From: JBBDIJ01 sp040880485
GTDB taxonomy: Bacteria > Bacteroidota > Rhodothermia > Balneolales > Balneolaceae
DNA length: 64,000 nt
Assembly: GCA_040880485.1 (NCBI GenBank)
Contig: JBBDIJ010000022.1
Location: 1-64,000 of the forward strand
Direction of reading: 5' to 3'
This document shows, in pieces, positions 44,459 through 56,204 of the stretch (positions within the stretch are counted from its first letter, which is position 1; each line of letters begins with the position of its first letter). A program made the position numbers and the translations under genes. The notes beneath the pieces were generated by a model. It was not told the DNA's origin. It ran no database searches and saw nothing but the letters and a program-made list of their open reading frames with translations.

Positions 44459-46171
44459 TTACGATCCGGAGCTCATATGACGGTAGGGCGCCGGTTCATC
44501 CGTTACGCATCCAAGTGAGGCTGTCGACACATTGTTGGCATATTTCCAGAGAACACCTCTTTCCGCTTTCAATGGCGGCTGCTTCCAGCGGGCACGCCGC
44601 TTTTCAAGCTCCTCATCGGAAATCTCGATTCTGATCGATCGATCCTCTGCATTAATAGAGATCGTGTCTCCCTCTTCGATAAAGGCAATAGGCCCGCCCA
44701 CCTGTGCTTCCGGCGTCACATGGCCAATCACAAAACCGTGGGTTCCTCCCGAGAAGCGACCATCCGTGATTAGCGCCACACTCCCGCCCAGGCCGCTCCC
44801 CATAATTGCCGCAGTAATAGAGAGCATCTCTCTCATTCCGGGGCCGCCTTTAGGTCCTTCATATCGAATGACCACCACATCCCCCTCTTTCACTTCTCCT
44901 CCACGAATTGACTCCAGGCTCTCCTCTTCGGAGTCGTACACCTTTGCAGTGCCGGTAAATTCAAGCCCCTCCTTACCCGTGATCTTGGCCACACTTCCCT
45001 CCGGAGCCAGATTGCCATAGAGGATCTGAAGGTGCCCACTCTTCTTGACAGGATTGGAAACGGGGTGTATGATGTTCTGCTCTTCAAGCAGCCCCGGAAG
45101 ATCTTCAACGTTCTCTTCGAGTGTTTTTCCAGTGACCGTCATGCAGTCACCATAAAGGAATCCCTCCCTGAGCAGGAGCTTCTGGACAGCTGGAACCCCT
45201 CCCACATTGTAAAGATCCTCCATCACATACTTTCCACTCGGTTTAAGTTCGGCCAGAAAAGGCGTACGATCGCTCACTTCCTGAAAATCGTCGATAGAGA
45301 AGGGAACATCTGCAGCCCTGGCCATGGCAAGCAGGTGGATCACGGCATTGGTAGAACCGCCCAGTGCGATCACCATAGTCACTGCATTCTCCATGGATCG
45401 ACGGGTGATGATATCAAGAGGCTTCAGATCCTTCTCCAGCAGTAGACGGATCGCCTCTCCGGCACGCTGGCACTCTGCACGCTTCTCGCTGTTCTCTGCC
45501 GGAATGGAGGAGCTGAACGGCAGGGACATACCCAGAGTCTCTATTGCAGCAGCCATCGTATTGGCCGTATACATACCGCCACAGGCTCCCGCCCCCGGAC
45601 AAGCGTGTCTTACCACCTCGTCAAATCTCTTCTCGTCGATCTCCTTTGAGAGCAGTTTGCCATAGGCTTCGAAGGTAGAGACAACATCGATCTTCTCACC
45701 ATTCAGGTCTCCGGGACTGATGGTGCCTCCATATATCATGATGGACGGTCGGTTCAAACGCGCCATAGCCATAACGGAACCCGGCATATTCTTGTCGCAG
45801 CCAACCACAGAGATGTTCGCATCGTACCACTGTGCGCTCATCACGGTCTCTATTGAATCGGCAATGACATCCCGCGAGACCAGGGAGTACTTCATGCCGG
45901 TGGTCCCCATCGAAATGCCGTCGCTTACGCCAATCGAGTTGAATACAAATCCGACCATCCCGCTCTTGCGAACACTCTTCTGAACCTCCGAAGCAAGAGC
46001 GTTCAGATGCATGTTGCAAGGATTGCCGTCCCACCCTGTACTTGCGATTCCTACCTGTGGTTTCTCCAGGTCTTCATCCGTTAATCCGGTGGCATAGAGC
46101 ATGGCCCGTGATCCAACCTGCGATTGTACCGCGGTGAGGCGGGAACTGTATCGATTCAGCTTCTCAGACAT
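44459..46171 (-). CDS. ilvD: Dihydroxy-acid dehydratase
   Basis: Fe-S enzyme of valine and isoleucine synthesis, converting dihydroxy acids to 2-oxo acids. It is 570 aa. Cluster cysteines are in [20 protein letters not shown] and [16 protein letters not shown]. The start ATG at 46171 has a good Shine-Dalgarno (AAGGAG, seven bases upstream). It is transcribed divergently from the ilvBNC-cimA-leu operon across ~600 bases, so both arms of the pathway flank one control region. Confidence 0.97.
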   Translation of the reverse strand: MSEKLNRYSSRLTAVQSQVGSRAMLYATGLTDEDLEKPQVGIASTGWDGNPCNMHLNALASEVQKSVRKSGMVGFVFNSIGVSDGISMGTTGMKYSLVSRDVIADSIETVMSAQWYDANISVVGCDKNMPGSVMAMARLNRPSIMIYGGTISPGDLNGEKIDVVSTFEAYGKLLSKEIDEKRFDEVVRHACPGAGACGGMYTANTMAAAIETLGMSLPFSSSIPAENSEKRAECQRAGEAIRLLLEKDLKPLDIITRRSMENAVTMVIALGGSTNAVIHLLAMARAADVPFSIDDFQEVSDRTPFLAELKPSGKYVMEDLYNVGGVPAVQKLLLREGFLYGDCMTVTGKTLEENVEDLPGLLEEQNIIHPVSNPVKKSGHLQILYGNLAPEGSVAKITGKEGLEFTGTAKVYDSEEESLESIRGGEVKEGDVVVIRYEGPKGGPGMREMLSITAAIMGSGLGGSVALITDGRFSGGTHGFVIGHVTPEAQVGGPIAFIEEGDTISINAEDRSIRIEISDEELEKRRARWKQPPLKAERGVLWKYANNVSTASLGCVTDEPAPYRHMSSGS

Positions 46172-46453
46172 GATTCAACTCCTTACTGATTGATATTTAT
46201 TGGCTTCACTGTACATGAATTCATCCATGAAAGCGCTTCCCAAGCGTGCAGAACACATTATGAAAATCAGGCTTTAAAGTATAAGAAAATTATTTGGTGA
46301 CTATTAAATATTTGGATAATTTACACTTCAACGCAGTTCAACACCTGCGGTGAGTGATGGATGCCCGGATACGAAACGCTACTCCAGGCTGGAGTGGAAT
46401 AAACGGCCGACATCAATCGTTCATAAATAAACGGAAGAACAGGAAGGAAGTAC
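46172..46453. promoter_or_regulatory. Divergent control region between ilvD and the ilvB leader
   Basis: About 280 bases, AT-rich between 46260 and 46330, with no gene recognised. It must hold the ilvD promoter on minus and the promoter of the Leu/Ile-rich ORF and ilvB operon on plus. I cannot place either promoter with confidence. Confidence 0.4.
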
Positions 46454-46681
46454 TTGATCACAACAGCTGCATATTTGCAATCGACCACTACGCCTTTTGA
46501 AGGCTTCAGGAAGGAAGTGCGTCGTAACGAACGCATCATGCCAATGGCCGTTGTTACCCTGGCTCTCCTTCTCTTCGTTATAAACTCAATCTTTGTGAAC
46601 GGTACAGATCTGCTTCTGCAGCTTATACTACCGCTCGTTCTGATTTCTGGCATTCTAAACCTGATTCTAATTATTCGCTAA
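46454..46681 (+). CDS. Leu/Ile-rich small ORF upstream of ilvB: leader peptide or small membrane protein
   Basis: A 75-codon frame. Its TTG start has a strong Shine-Dalgarno (AGGAAGGAAG, three bases upstream). The last 23 residues (LLLQLILPLVLISGILNL then ILIIR) contain about 16 Leu, Ile or Val, with several uncommon CTA and ATA codons near the stop. The stop is 8 bases before a large inverted repeat that ends 23 bases before ilvB. Two readings fit. One is a branched-chain amino-acid leader on which ribosomes stall when Leu/Ile-tRNA is short. The other is a real protein with two membrane helices (MAVVTLALLLFVINSIF and the C-terminal one). An ATG at 46538 would shorten it to 47 residues. Confidence 0.6.
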   Translation: MITTAAYLQSTTTPFEGFRKEVRRNERIMPMAVVTLALLLFVINSIFVNGTDLLLQLILPLVLISGILNLILIIR

Positions 46682-46688
46682 CCCACTT

Positions 46689-46767
46689 CCGCCAGAGTTA
46701 GAACTTAAACCCACTTTTACTCCTTTTTTAAGTTTGACCTCTGGCGGGTAAACTATACCAGAGAGGT
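46689..46767 (+). promoter_or_regulatory. Three-element RNA structure that can expose or hide the ilvB ribosome-binding site
   Basis: Element 1 CCGCCAGAG (46689-46697) pairs perfectly with element 2 CTCTGGCGG (46739-46747). An inner stem AACTTAAA (46702-46709) with TTTAAGTT (46727-46734) gives 17 base pairs in all. Element 2, as GACCTCTGG (46736-46744), can instead pair with element 3 CCAGAGAGGTC (46758-46768) with a two-base bulge. Element 3 contains the ilvB Shine-Dalgarno GAGAGG, four bases before the ATG. Pairing 1-2 frees the site; pairing 2-3 hides it. The inverted repeat could instead be a protein-binding site or a terminator for the small ORF. Confidence 0.5.
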
Positions 46768-46770
46768 CCC

Positions 46771-48548
46771 ATGAGTCACTCCAAACCAGCCCAGCCCTAT
46801 CAGGAAGATGCTTCCGGATCCGAGACCGGAAAGAGCACTTCGGCACCCATGCCGGCGGCAGAAGCACTTAACGGTGCCGAAATCCTGATACGCACGCTTT
46901 GCGATCTGAATGTAGATACGGTGTTCGGTTATCCGGGTGGTGCTGTACTCCCGGTATACGACGCCCTTTTTGATGAGCACGGCCTGAAGCATGTGCTGAT
47001 CCATCATGAACAGGCAGGGACTCACTCGGCGGACGGCTATGCACGTGTGACCGGAAAACCGGGCGTGGTTCTCGTGACATCAGGCCCGGGCGGAACCAAC
47101 ACCGTTACCGGCATCGCCACTGCCATGATGGATTCCATCCCGATGGTTGTATTTACGGGACAGGTGCCCTCCAACATGATCGGAAATGATGCTTTTCAGG
47201 AGGCGGATATCATCGGTATCACACGTCCGATCACCAAGAACAGTTATCTGGTACGCGACGTAAACCGGTTGGAACACGTGATTCGTGAAGCATTTCACAT
47301 TGCCACCAACGGGCGGCCAGGCCCGGTGCTTGTGGATCTTCCAAAAGATATGTTGAACGCTCGCGGACGATTCTCGGGCCTGGACAGCGTTCGTATTCCA
47401 AGCTTCAAGCCTGTAACAAGCGGCCATCACACACAGATAGCGAAAGCAGCCGACATGGTTAGCAAAGCGAAACGCCCACTCATCTACTCCGGAGGAGGAA
47501 CAGTACTCGGAGGAGCCTGGAAAGAGCTCACAGACTTTGCTGAGACGAACAATATTCCGGTTACCACTACACTTCTCGGGCTCGGAGCTTTCCCGGAAAG
47601 CAAACCGCAATCCCTGGGTATGCTGGGAATGCACGGCACCTGGTATGCCAATATGGCCATCACCGAGTGCGATCTCCTGATTGCGGTGGGAGCACGGTTT
47701 GACGACCGCGTCACAGGCCGCCTCGATGGATTTTCTCAAAAATCGAAGAAGATACATATTGACATCGACCCCGGTTGTATCGGGAAGAATGTTGCGGTCG
47801 ACGTCCCGATCGTGGGAGATGCAAAGCAGATCCTCCCTGAACTGGCGAAGAGAACAAAAGTGCCGGAGACCGATGAGTGGTGGAATCAGATCAATACCTG
47901 GAAGAAAGAGCATCCGCTGGTGGTTCCGAAATCGGACGACTGCATCTATCCTCAACATATGGTCGAAGCGATCTCCAAAGCGACCAAAGGGGAAGCGATC
48001 GTGGCGACCGATGTTGGGCAACACCAGATGTGGGCTGCACAGCACTACACCTTTAACCACCCCCGCTCCTGGATGTCATCAGGTGGGCTCGGCACGATGG
48101 GTTACGGCTTTCCGGCCTCCATCGGCGCAGCCTTTGCCGGCTCGGACCGGCCTGTTGTATGCATTACAGGAGATGGCGGATTTCAGATGTCATCCTACGA
48201 ACTGGCAACTGCCGTGGAGTACAAATTACCGATCAAGATTGCCCTGATGAACAACAACTGCCTGGGCATGGTACGACAGTGGCAACAGCTCTTCTATAAC
48301 GGACGCTATAGCCACTCGATCCTCAAACAGGGAAATCCCGACTTCGTCAAACTGGCAGAAGCGTATGGCGCAGTGGGTATGCGTGCCACAACTCCTGCCG
48401 AAATGGAAGAAGTACTGGAAAAGGCGATGAAGATCAACGATCTTCCTGTTCTTATGGAATTTCAGGTTGTCGAGGAGGAGAACTGCTATCCGATGGTTCC
48501 CTCCGGAGCGGCGCTGAACGAGATGATTGAATCAGACGAGGAGATGGA

Positions 48549-48552
<4 letters not shown>
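46771..48552 (+). CDS. ilvB: Acetolactate synthase, large (catalytic) subunit
   Basis: ThDP/FAD enzyme that condenses pyruvate (to acetolactate) or pyruvate and 2-oxobutyrate (to acetohydroxybutyrate). It is 593 aa. The N-terminal ~35 residues are unconserved. Then come [31 protein letters not shown] with the catalytic Glu, [15 protein letters not shown], and the ThDP-binding [18 protein letters not shown] ... [16 protein letters not shown]. Its stop overlaps the ilvN start by four bases (ATGA). The Shine-Dalgarno is inside the structure described at 46689-46767. Confidence 0.97.
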
Positions 48553-50116
<1,564 letters not shown>

Positions 50117-50148
50117 ACCTCTTTAAAACAGAACTGAAGCCTGATACC

Positions 50149-51765
50149 ATGGCTGTATCTATCGATATTTTCGACACCACACTGCGTGACGGAACCCAGG
50201 GAGAGAAGGTCTCCTTCTCTGCCGAAGACAAACTGCGAATTGCCGAGAGGCTGGATCAGTTCGGTGTTCGCTATATCGAGGGCGGATGGCCCGGGTCCAA
50301 CCCCAAAGATATGGAGTTTTTCCGTCGTGCACGGGAGCAGAACTATAAAAATGCCCGCATCGTAGCGTTTGGCAGTACTTGCAAGGCTGGTCTGAACCCG
50401 AATGAGGACCCCAATCTCAATGCACTTATTGAGGCAGAAACACCTGCGGTTTCCATATTCGGGAAATCCTGGCTTCTGCATGTGATAGAAGCACTCAAGA
50501 TTACACCGGAAGAGAATATCCGGATCATCACCGAATCGGTCGGCTGGTTAAAGCAACACGATAAAGAGGTAATCTACGATGCCGAACACTTCTTCGATGG
50601 ATACAAGCACGACCCTGAGTATGCATTAAACACTCTGAAGGCGGCCGAGAAGGCGGGTGCGGATGTATTGGTACTGTGCGATACCAACGGTGGCACACTC
50701 ACTCATGAAGTGATTTCCATTATTGAGGCAGTGCGGAAGTCCACTTCGGCCAGGCTGGGCATTCATGCCCACAACGACTGCGAACTGGCAGTAGCCAATT
50801 CGCTCGCGGCGGTAAACGCAGGCTGCAGGCATATACAGGGAACGATAAACGGATATGGGGAGAGGTGTGGTAACGCCAATCTCTGTTCCGTGATCCCGAA
50901 CTTGCAGCTTAAACAGAAATTTAGTGCGGTTCCGGCCGATCATCTGTCACAGCTCTCTTCCCTCTCCAAGTTTGTCAGCGAACTGGCCAATCTGACCCCG
51001 GATACGAGACTCCCCTATGTAGGTCGCAGTGCGTTTGCGCACAAAGGAGGTATTCACGTGAATGCCATCCTGAAAAATGAACAGACCTATGAGCATATTC
51101 AGCCCGAGCAGGTTGGTAATACCCGTCGCGTGCTCATATCGGACCTCTCGGGCAAAAGCAATATCAGTTACAAGTCGGAGGAACTCGGTATTCACCTGGA
51201 TAAAGATCATGAGGATCTGCCCCTGATCGTCCAGAAACTTAAAGATCTGGAGAGCAGAGGCTTTCAGTTCGAAGCGGCAGAAGCCTCTTTCGAACTGTTG
51301 GTAAAGCAGATGGCCAACGATTGGGCCGATCTCTTTACTCTCGAAGGATTCCGGGTCATTGTAGAGAAGGATGCGGCAGGTGAATCGAGATCTGAAGCGA
51401 CAATCCGCCTCAACGTTAACGGCTATGTAGAGCATAGCGCTGCCGAGGGGAACGGACCGGTTCACGCTCTGGACAAAGCACTGCGCAAGGCACTTAAGCA
51501 ATTTTATCCCGATATTACGAATGTTCAGCTCCACGACTATAAAGTGCGGGTTTTGAACGAAAAGGATGGAACCGGTGCAGGGGTCAGAGTGTTAATTGAC
51601 TCCGGGCAGGGTTCAGATTCCTGGGGAACAGTCGGGGTTTCGGACAACATAATTGATGCCAGCTGGCAAGCTCTTCGGGACAGCGTCAGCTACTATCTGC
51701 TTCACCATCATTCGGATGAAGCAGAAGATCGTAAAGAGACGCAAAAAGAGGCAGCATCTACCTGA
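50149..51765 (+). CDS. cimA: (R)-citramalate synthase
   Basis: Condenses pyruvate and acetyl-CoA to citramalate, the route to 2-oxobutyrate and isoleucine without threonine deaminase. It is 538 aa. The catalytic TIM barrel shows [31 protein letters not shown] and the metal site IHAHNDCELAVANSLAA. The C-terminal LeuA-type dimer/regulatory domain is present from ~400 (RVIVEKDAAGESRSEATIRL; HALDKALRKALKQFYPDI). The TQGE variant and the GGWPGSNPKD motif separate it from LeuA. A separate leuA follows 33 bases later, so both activities exist side by side. Confidence 0.94.
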   Translation: MAVSIDIFDTTLRDGTQGEKVSFSAEDKLRIAERLDQFGVRYIEGGWPGSNPKDMEFFRRAREQNYKNARIVAFGSTCKAGLNPNEDPNLNALIEAETPAVSIFGKSWLLHVIEALKITPEENIRIITESVGWLKQHDKEVIYDAEHFFDGYKHDPEYALNTLKAAEKAGADVLVLCDTNGGTLTHEVISIIEAVRKSTSARLGIHAHNDCELAVANSLAAVNAGCRHIQGTINGYGERCGNANLCSVIPNLQLKQKFSAVPADHLSQLSSLSKFVSELANLTPDTRLPYVGRSAFAHKGGIHVNAILKNEQTYEHIQPEQVGNTRRVLISDLSGKSNISYKSEELGIHLDKDHEDLPLIVQKLKDLESRGFQFEAAEASFELLVKQMANDWADLFTLEGFRVIVEKDAAGESRSEATIRLNVNGYVEHSAAEGNGPVHALDKALRKALKQFYPDITNVQLHDYKVRVLNEKDGTGAGVRVLIDSGQGSDSWGTVGVSDNIIDASWQALRDSVSYYLLHHHSDEAEDRKETQKEAAST

Positions 51766-51798
51766 ATCCGGCACGAGGAACGTTCAACTTGAAGAATA

Positions 51799-53004
51799 AT
51801 GGATAACCGAATTACCATTTTTGATACTACCCTTCGGGATGGCGAACAGTCGCCCGGGTACAGTATGAACAAGGCGGAAAAGATTCGCCTTGCCAGGCAA
51901 TTGGAACGTCTTCAGGTCGATGTGATCGAAGCCGGTTTTCCCATCGCTTCAGATGGGGATTACGACACCGTCCGCCAGATCGGGAAGGAGATCCGTTCAT
52001 GCAGGATTGCCGCCCTTTCCAGAACAAAGGTTCAGGATATCGAACGTGCTGCATCGGCACTTGAATTTGCAGAGAAGCCACGAATTCACACATTTATTGC
52101 GACCTCCGACATTCACATGAAGTACAAGCTCAAAAAGAGCCGGCAGGAGGTTCTCGAAACGGCCGTTAAAGCGGTCGATCTGGCCTGCAGCCTGTGTGAG
52201 GAGGTTGAATTCTCCGCTGAAGATGCTTCCAGAAGTGATCCGGATTTTCTTTATGAAATTTTTGAAGCCGTCATTGATGCCGGTGCTTCTGTTATCAATG
52301 TACCGGACACCGTTGGATATGCACTCCCCTGGGAGTATGGAGAGTTGATTGCCAATATTAAAAAGAGGGTACCCAATATAGACCGTGTCGATGTGAGCGT
52401 CCATTGCCACAACGATCTTGGTCTGGCCGTAGCAAATTCGCTGATGGCGGTGCGAAACGGAGCGACCCAGATCGAATGCACAATCAACGGAATCGGCGAA
52501 CGTGCGGGCAACGCATCTCTCGAGGAGATTGTGATGGCGATGACAACCCGACAGCAGGATTTCGACCTCGGAACACGCATCAGGACAGAGGAGATCTACG
52601 CCTCCAGCCAGCTCCTCTCGGAGATCACAAATAACAGTGTTCAACCTAATAAAGCCGTCGTTGGAGCCAATGCTTTTGCACATGAGGCGGGTATCCATCA
52701 GCACGGTGTCCTCAACAATCCGCTCACATATGAGATTATGACTCCGGAGTCGGTCGGACTCTCCACCAACCGAATTGTCCTGGGTAAACACTCCGGTCGG
52801 TTCGCGCTTGGGAAGAAACTCGAGAGTCTCGGTTTTACCCTCGAAAAGGAGGAGCTTAATCGAATCTATACAGACTTTACACGACTGGCCGACGAGAACA
52901 AGGTGGTCTCGGATGAAGATCTGTATTCACTTGCGTCGGAATCGATTCCGCACAAAACGGAACCCGACGGAACGCCCCTGCCGGAAGCGAATCGAACCGG
53001 ATAG
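51799..53004 (+). CDS. leuA: 2-isopropylmalate synthase lacking the C-terminal leucine-feedback domain
   Basis: First committed step of leucine synthesis. The catalytic barrel ([66 protein letters not shown]) and the linker subdomains ([32 protein letters not shown]) are complete, but the protein ends at 401 aa. The ~120-residue C-terminal LeuA dimer domain that binds leucine in E. coli-type enzymes is absent. Short LeuA of this kind occurs in Flavobacteriia, so this is likely a lineage trait. Feedback control by leucine would then need another route, such as the leader ahead of ilvB. Confidence 0.94.
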   Translation: MDNRITIFDTTLRDGEQSPGYSMNKAEKIRLARQLERLQVDVIEAGFPIASDGDYDTVRQIGKEIRSCRIAALSRTKVQDIERAASALEFAEKPRIHTFIATSDIHMKYKLKKSRQEVLETAVKAVDLACSLCEEVEFSAEDASRSDPDFLYEIFEAVIDAGASVINVPDTVGYALPWEYGELIANIKKRVPNIDRVDVSVHCHNDLGLAVANSLMAVRNGATQIECTINGIGERAGNASLEEIVMAMTTRQQDFDLGTRIRTEEIYASSQLLSEITNNSVQPNKAVVGANAFAHEAGIHQHGVLNNPLTYEIMTPESVGLSTNRIVLGKHSGRFALGKKLESLGFTLEKEELNRIYTDFTRLADENKVVSDEDLYSLASESIPHKTEPDGTPLPEANRTG

Positions 53005-53018
53005 GGTCAGAAGACCCT
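53003..53018 (+). other. Hairpin overlapping the leuA stop codon
   Basis: AGGGTC (53003-53008), loop AGAA, GACCCT (53013-53018): a perfect six-base-pair stem that overlaps the TAG of leuA and is followed by only three Ts. The leuA-leuC gap is 114 bases, wide for this operon. It may slow or partly end transcription, or mark an RNA processing site. It is too weak to call a terminator. Confidence 0.35.
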
Positions 53019-53118
53019 TTGAAGGAGCAATATTATAAATTGAATTCGGGACAGTGAGATAAGTGGATCGGGAGATCCCTCCCGCAAAGAATAAGAATCG
53101 AAACCGAACCAGAAGACA

Positions 53119-54432
53119 ATGGGAATGACTTTAACCGAAAAAATCCTCGCCAAGCATGGTGGACGAGACAGGGTTCAGCCCGGAGACAATGTCTGGGTGG
53201 ATGTAGATATCCTCATGACTCACGATGTCTGTGGCCCTCCGGCCATATCGATCTTTAAAAAACAGTTTGGAGACGATGCACGGGTCTGGGATCGTGAAAA
53301 GCTTGTCATCATCCCGGACCACTACATCTTTACAAAGGACAAGTATGCCAACCGGAACGTAGACATACTTCGCGCTTTTGCAGCAGACCAGGATCTGCCT
53401 CACTACTACGACGTGGGGACGGATCGATACAAGGGAGTCTGCCACATCGCTCTTCCGGAAGAGGGCTTCACACGCCCTGGAGACGTACTATTTGGCACGG
53501 ATTCCCATACCTGTACCGCAGGCGCATTTGGCCAGTTTGCTACAGGCATTGGAAATACCGACGCCGCTTTTATCATGGGTACCGGCAAGCTTTGGGTAAA
53601 GGTCCCTGAAACGATGCGTTTTGTGTTCGAGGGTTCCAGCATGCCACCATACATCATGGCCAAAGATCTGATTCTTCGGATTATTGGCGACATTGGTGTG
53701 GACGGTGCGACTTATCGTGCCATGGAGTTTGCGGGTCCTGGAATCCGCGCCATGAATATCGAGGATCGCATGACCCTGACGAATATGGTGATTGAAGCCG
53801 GCGGGAAGAATGGAGTAGTGGAACCGGATGACATTACGGAAGAGTATGTCCGGCAGCGTACCGACATGCCGTATGAGATGGTTTACAGCGATGCAGATGC
53901 CGAATATCACAGCGAACGGATCTATAACCTGGAGGATATGGTACCGATGGTTGCGAAACCTCACAGCCCGGATAACAAGGCGACTGCCGAAGAGCTTGAG
54001 GGCACACAGCTCACAAGAGCCTACATCGGCTCCTGTACAGGCGGCAAGCTCTCGGATTTTGTAGCTGCAGCCGAAATCATCGATGGCCGTGAGCTTAGAA
54101 TCGACACCTATATTGTTCCGGCAACAACAGAAATCGCACAGGGCCTCGAAACAGAAAAAGTGAACGGGAAACCCCTTATTGAGATTTTCCGGGATGCGGG
54201 CTGTAAAATTGGCCGCGCTTCCTGTGCCGCATGCCTCGGCGGTCCTTCAGATACGTTCGGCCGCCTGAACAGCGATGAGGTCTGCATTTCGAGCACCAAC
54301 CGGAACTATCCCGGACGAATGGGATCCAAACAGGCCCAGGTCTATCTGGCTTCTCCCTATACCGTTGCCGCTTCGGCAGTAGCCGGGGAGATTACTGACC
54401 CGCGTGTTTATATCAGCGAGACGGTTGTATGA
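53119..54432 (+). CDS. leuC: 3-isopropylmalate dehydratase large subunit, archaeal/HacA type
   Basis: Aconitase-family Fe-S enzyme that isomerises isopropylmalate. It is 437 aa, of the shorter archaeal-type branch rather than the ~470-aa enterobacterial LeuC. Cluster cysteines are in YIGSCTGGKLSDF and SCAACLGGPSDTFG. Substrate residues are in LFGTDSHTCTAGAFGQFATG. Thermophile/archaeal features include the N-terminal MTLTEKILAKHGGRDRVQPG. It pairs with leuD 96 bases downstream. Confidence 0.95.
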   Translation: MGMTLTEKILAKHGGRDRVQPGDNVWVDVDILMTHDVCGPPAISIFKKQFGDDARVWDREKLVIIPDHYIFTKDKYANRNVDILRAFAADQDLPHYYDVGTDRYKGVCHIALPEEGFTRPGDVLFGTDSHTCTAGAFGQFATGIGNTDAAFIMGTGKLWVKVPETMRFVFEGSSMPPYIMAKDLILRIIGDIGVDGATYRAMEFAGPGIRAMNIEDRMTLTNMVIEAGGKNGVVEPDDITEEYVRQRTDMPYEMVYSDADAEYHSERIYNLEDMVPMVAKPHSPDNKATAEELEGTQLTRAYIGSCTGGKLSDFVAAAEIIDGRELRIDTYIVPATTEIAQGLETEKVNGKPLIEIFRDAGCKIGRASCAACLGGPSDTFGRLNSDEVCISSTNRNYPGRMGSKQAQVYLASPYTVAASAVAGEITDPRVYISETVV

Positions 54433-54528
54433 TCTGAATATCTGTGTAGCCACTCGTACAAATCTATAAATCTGAGTATTTCCGGACCTCCAGACGGGTT
54501 CGGAAACTCACCAATTGAAAATTACACC

Positions 54529-55101
54529 ATGAGTTCCAGCAGCAAAATCAAAGGCAAAGCATTCGTTCTTGGCCAAAATATCGACACCGACCAGATCATA
54601 CCGGCCGCACATCTGGTCTACAGCCTTGAAAATCCCGAGGAGAGAAAATTTTATGGCCGATATGCGCTATCCGGTGTTCCCGAAGCTGAGTCCGGACTGC
54701 CGGACGGTGGCATTCCTCTGGTAGAGGAGGACAAGTTCGAGAGTGAATTTACAATCGTCATCGGCGGGCCCAATTTTGGATGCGGCTCGTCTCGTGAACA
54801 CGCTCCGGCCTCTCTTCAAATCGCCGGAATCGAAGCGATCATTGCTCACAGCTACGCACGAATCTTCTATCGAAACTCCGTGGATGGTGGATTTTTGATC
54901 CCGTACGAAAGCCTTGAAGATTTGAGTAGCAAGGTGAGAACCTGGGACGAACTGGAGATCGATCCGGATGAAAGCGTGGTTCGCAATCTCACCCAGGGTG
55001 ACACCTATCCGATTAAACCGCTTGGAAGTGTGGCAGACATTGTAATGGCTGGTGGAATTTTCGAGTACGCCCGCAAAACCGGCATGGTGAAACCCATATG
55101 A
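54529..55101 (+). CDS. leuD: 3-isopropylmalate dehydratase small subunit, archaeal type
   Basis: Swivel-domain partner of LeuC, 190 aa: GKAFVLGQNIDTDQIIPAAH, then FGCGSSREHAPASLQIAGIE with the substrate-binding Ser-Ser-Arg, then IAHSYARIFYRNSVDGGFLI. An insert at residues ~45-68 (ERKFYGRYALSGVPEAESGL) is longer than in most archaeal LeuD. Its stop overlaps the leuB start by four bases (ATGA). Confidence 0.95.
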   Translation: MSSSSKIKGKAFVLGQNIDTDQIIPAAHLVYSLENPEERKFYGRYALSGVPEAESGLPDGGIPLVEEDKFESEFTIVIGGPNFGCGSSREHAPASLQIAGIEAIIAHSYARIFYRNSVDGGFLIPYESLEDLSSKVRTWDELEIDPDESVVRNLTQGDTYPIKPLGSVADIVMAGGIFEYARKTGMVKPI

Positions 55102-56204
55102 AAACGTTCCATATTGTTTCCCTGCCTGGAGATGGAATCGGTACGGAAGTGACGGCCATAGCCCTCAAAGTACTGAATGCGGTGTGTGATTCATTCGATG
55201 TCTCTCTGGAAGTTACAGAACGCCTTATTGGGGGTGCAGCCTACGACGCCGAAGGTGCACCCATTTCGGATGAAACCATAGAAATCTGCAAGAACTCCGA
55301 TGCAGTGCTCCTTGGGGCTGTGGGTGGCCCCAAATGGGAGAGTGTCGATATTCCTCTGCGGCCGGAAGCTGCACTCCTGAGGCTTCGCAAGGAGCTCGGT
55401 GTGTATGCAAATCTGAGGCCTGTCACGATCCATGATTCACTCATCTCCGCGTCATCTCTGCGGCCGGAAGTGCTGAAAGGTGTAGATATTCTGATTGTCC
55501 GGGAGCTGACAGGAGGAATTTACTTCGGCCGGCCAAGATTCACTGATGAAGAGAGTGGGGACCGTCGTGCCGTTGACACAATGGAGTATCGTGCTTCTGA
55601 AATCGAACGTGTTGCAGTGAAAGCTTTTGAAGCCGCCCGTCTTCGCTCTTCCAGGGTCTGTTCTGTAGATAAGGCGAACATTTTGGATTGCTCCCGTCTC
55701 TGGAGAGAGACGGTACAATCGGTTTCTAATCGGTATTCCGATGTAGCTCTCGAACATATGCTCGTCGATAACTGTGCCATGCAACTTATTCGCAATCCTG
55801 GACAGTTCGATGTGATGCTCACAGGGAACCTCTTTGGAGATATACTTAGTGACGAGGCTGCCATGCTCACAGGTTCTATCGGCATGCTACCATCCGCAAG
55901 CATTGGCGATGGCATCGGGCTGTATGAGCCGGTTCACGGATCTGCACCCGACATTGCAGGGCAGGATAAAGCGAACCCGCTGGCTGCTATTGCCTCCACT
56001 GCCATGCTATGCAGATATTCTCTCGGACTCGAGGAAGCGGCCAGATCCATTGAGAAAGGAGTTTCAGATTTTCTTGCTACCGGATACCGTACCGGGGATA
56101 TTTACACCGGAAGTAAGGAAGAAAAGCTTACGGGAACAACAGAGACCGGAGATCAACTCCTCTCTCTTTTGGACCTTAACACCAAGAGCAACACTACAGC
56201 ATGA
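55098..56204 (+). CDS. leuB: 3-isopropylmalate dehydrogenase
   Basis: NAD+-dependent oxidative decarboxylation giving 2-oxoisocaproate. It is 368 aa. The features are VSLPGDGIGTEVTAIALKVL, LLGAVGGPKW, LRKELGVYANLRPV, RELTGGIYFGRPR, DKANILDCSRLWRE, NLFGDILSDEAAML and YEPVHGSAPDIAGQDKANPL. It is coupled by ATGA overlaps at both ends, to leuD and ilvE. Confidence 0.97.
   Translation: MKTFHIVSLPGDGIGTEVTAIALKVLNAVCDSFDVSLEVTERLIGGAAYDAEGAPISDETIEICKNSDAVLLGAVGGPKWESVDIPLRPEAALLRLRKELGVYANLRPVTIHDSLISASSLRPEVLKGVDILIVRELTGGIYFGRPRFTDEESGDRRAVDTMEYRASEIERVAVKAFEAARLRSSRVCSVDKANILDCSRLWRETVQSVSNRYSDVALEHMLVDNCAMQLIRNPGQFDVMLTGNLFGDILSDEAAMLTGSIGMLPSASIGDGIGLYEPVHGSAPDIAGQDKANPLAAIASTAMLCRYSLGLEEAARSIEKGVSDFLATGYRTGDIYTGSKEEKLTGTTETGDQLLSLLDLNTKSNTTA

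Noticed and set aside
47080..48060. Open frame of 326 codons on minus, opposite ilvB
   Set aside because: Shadow of a certain gene; no motif, signal or operon context of its own.
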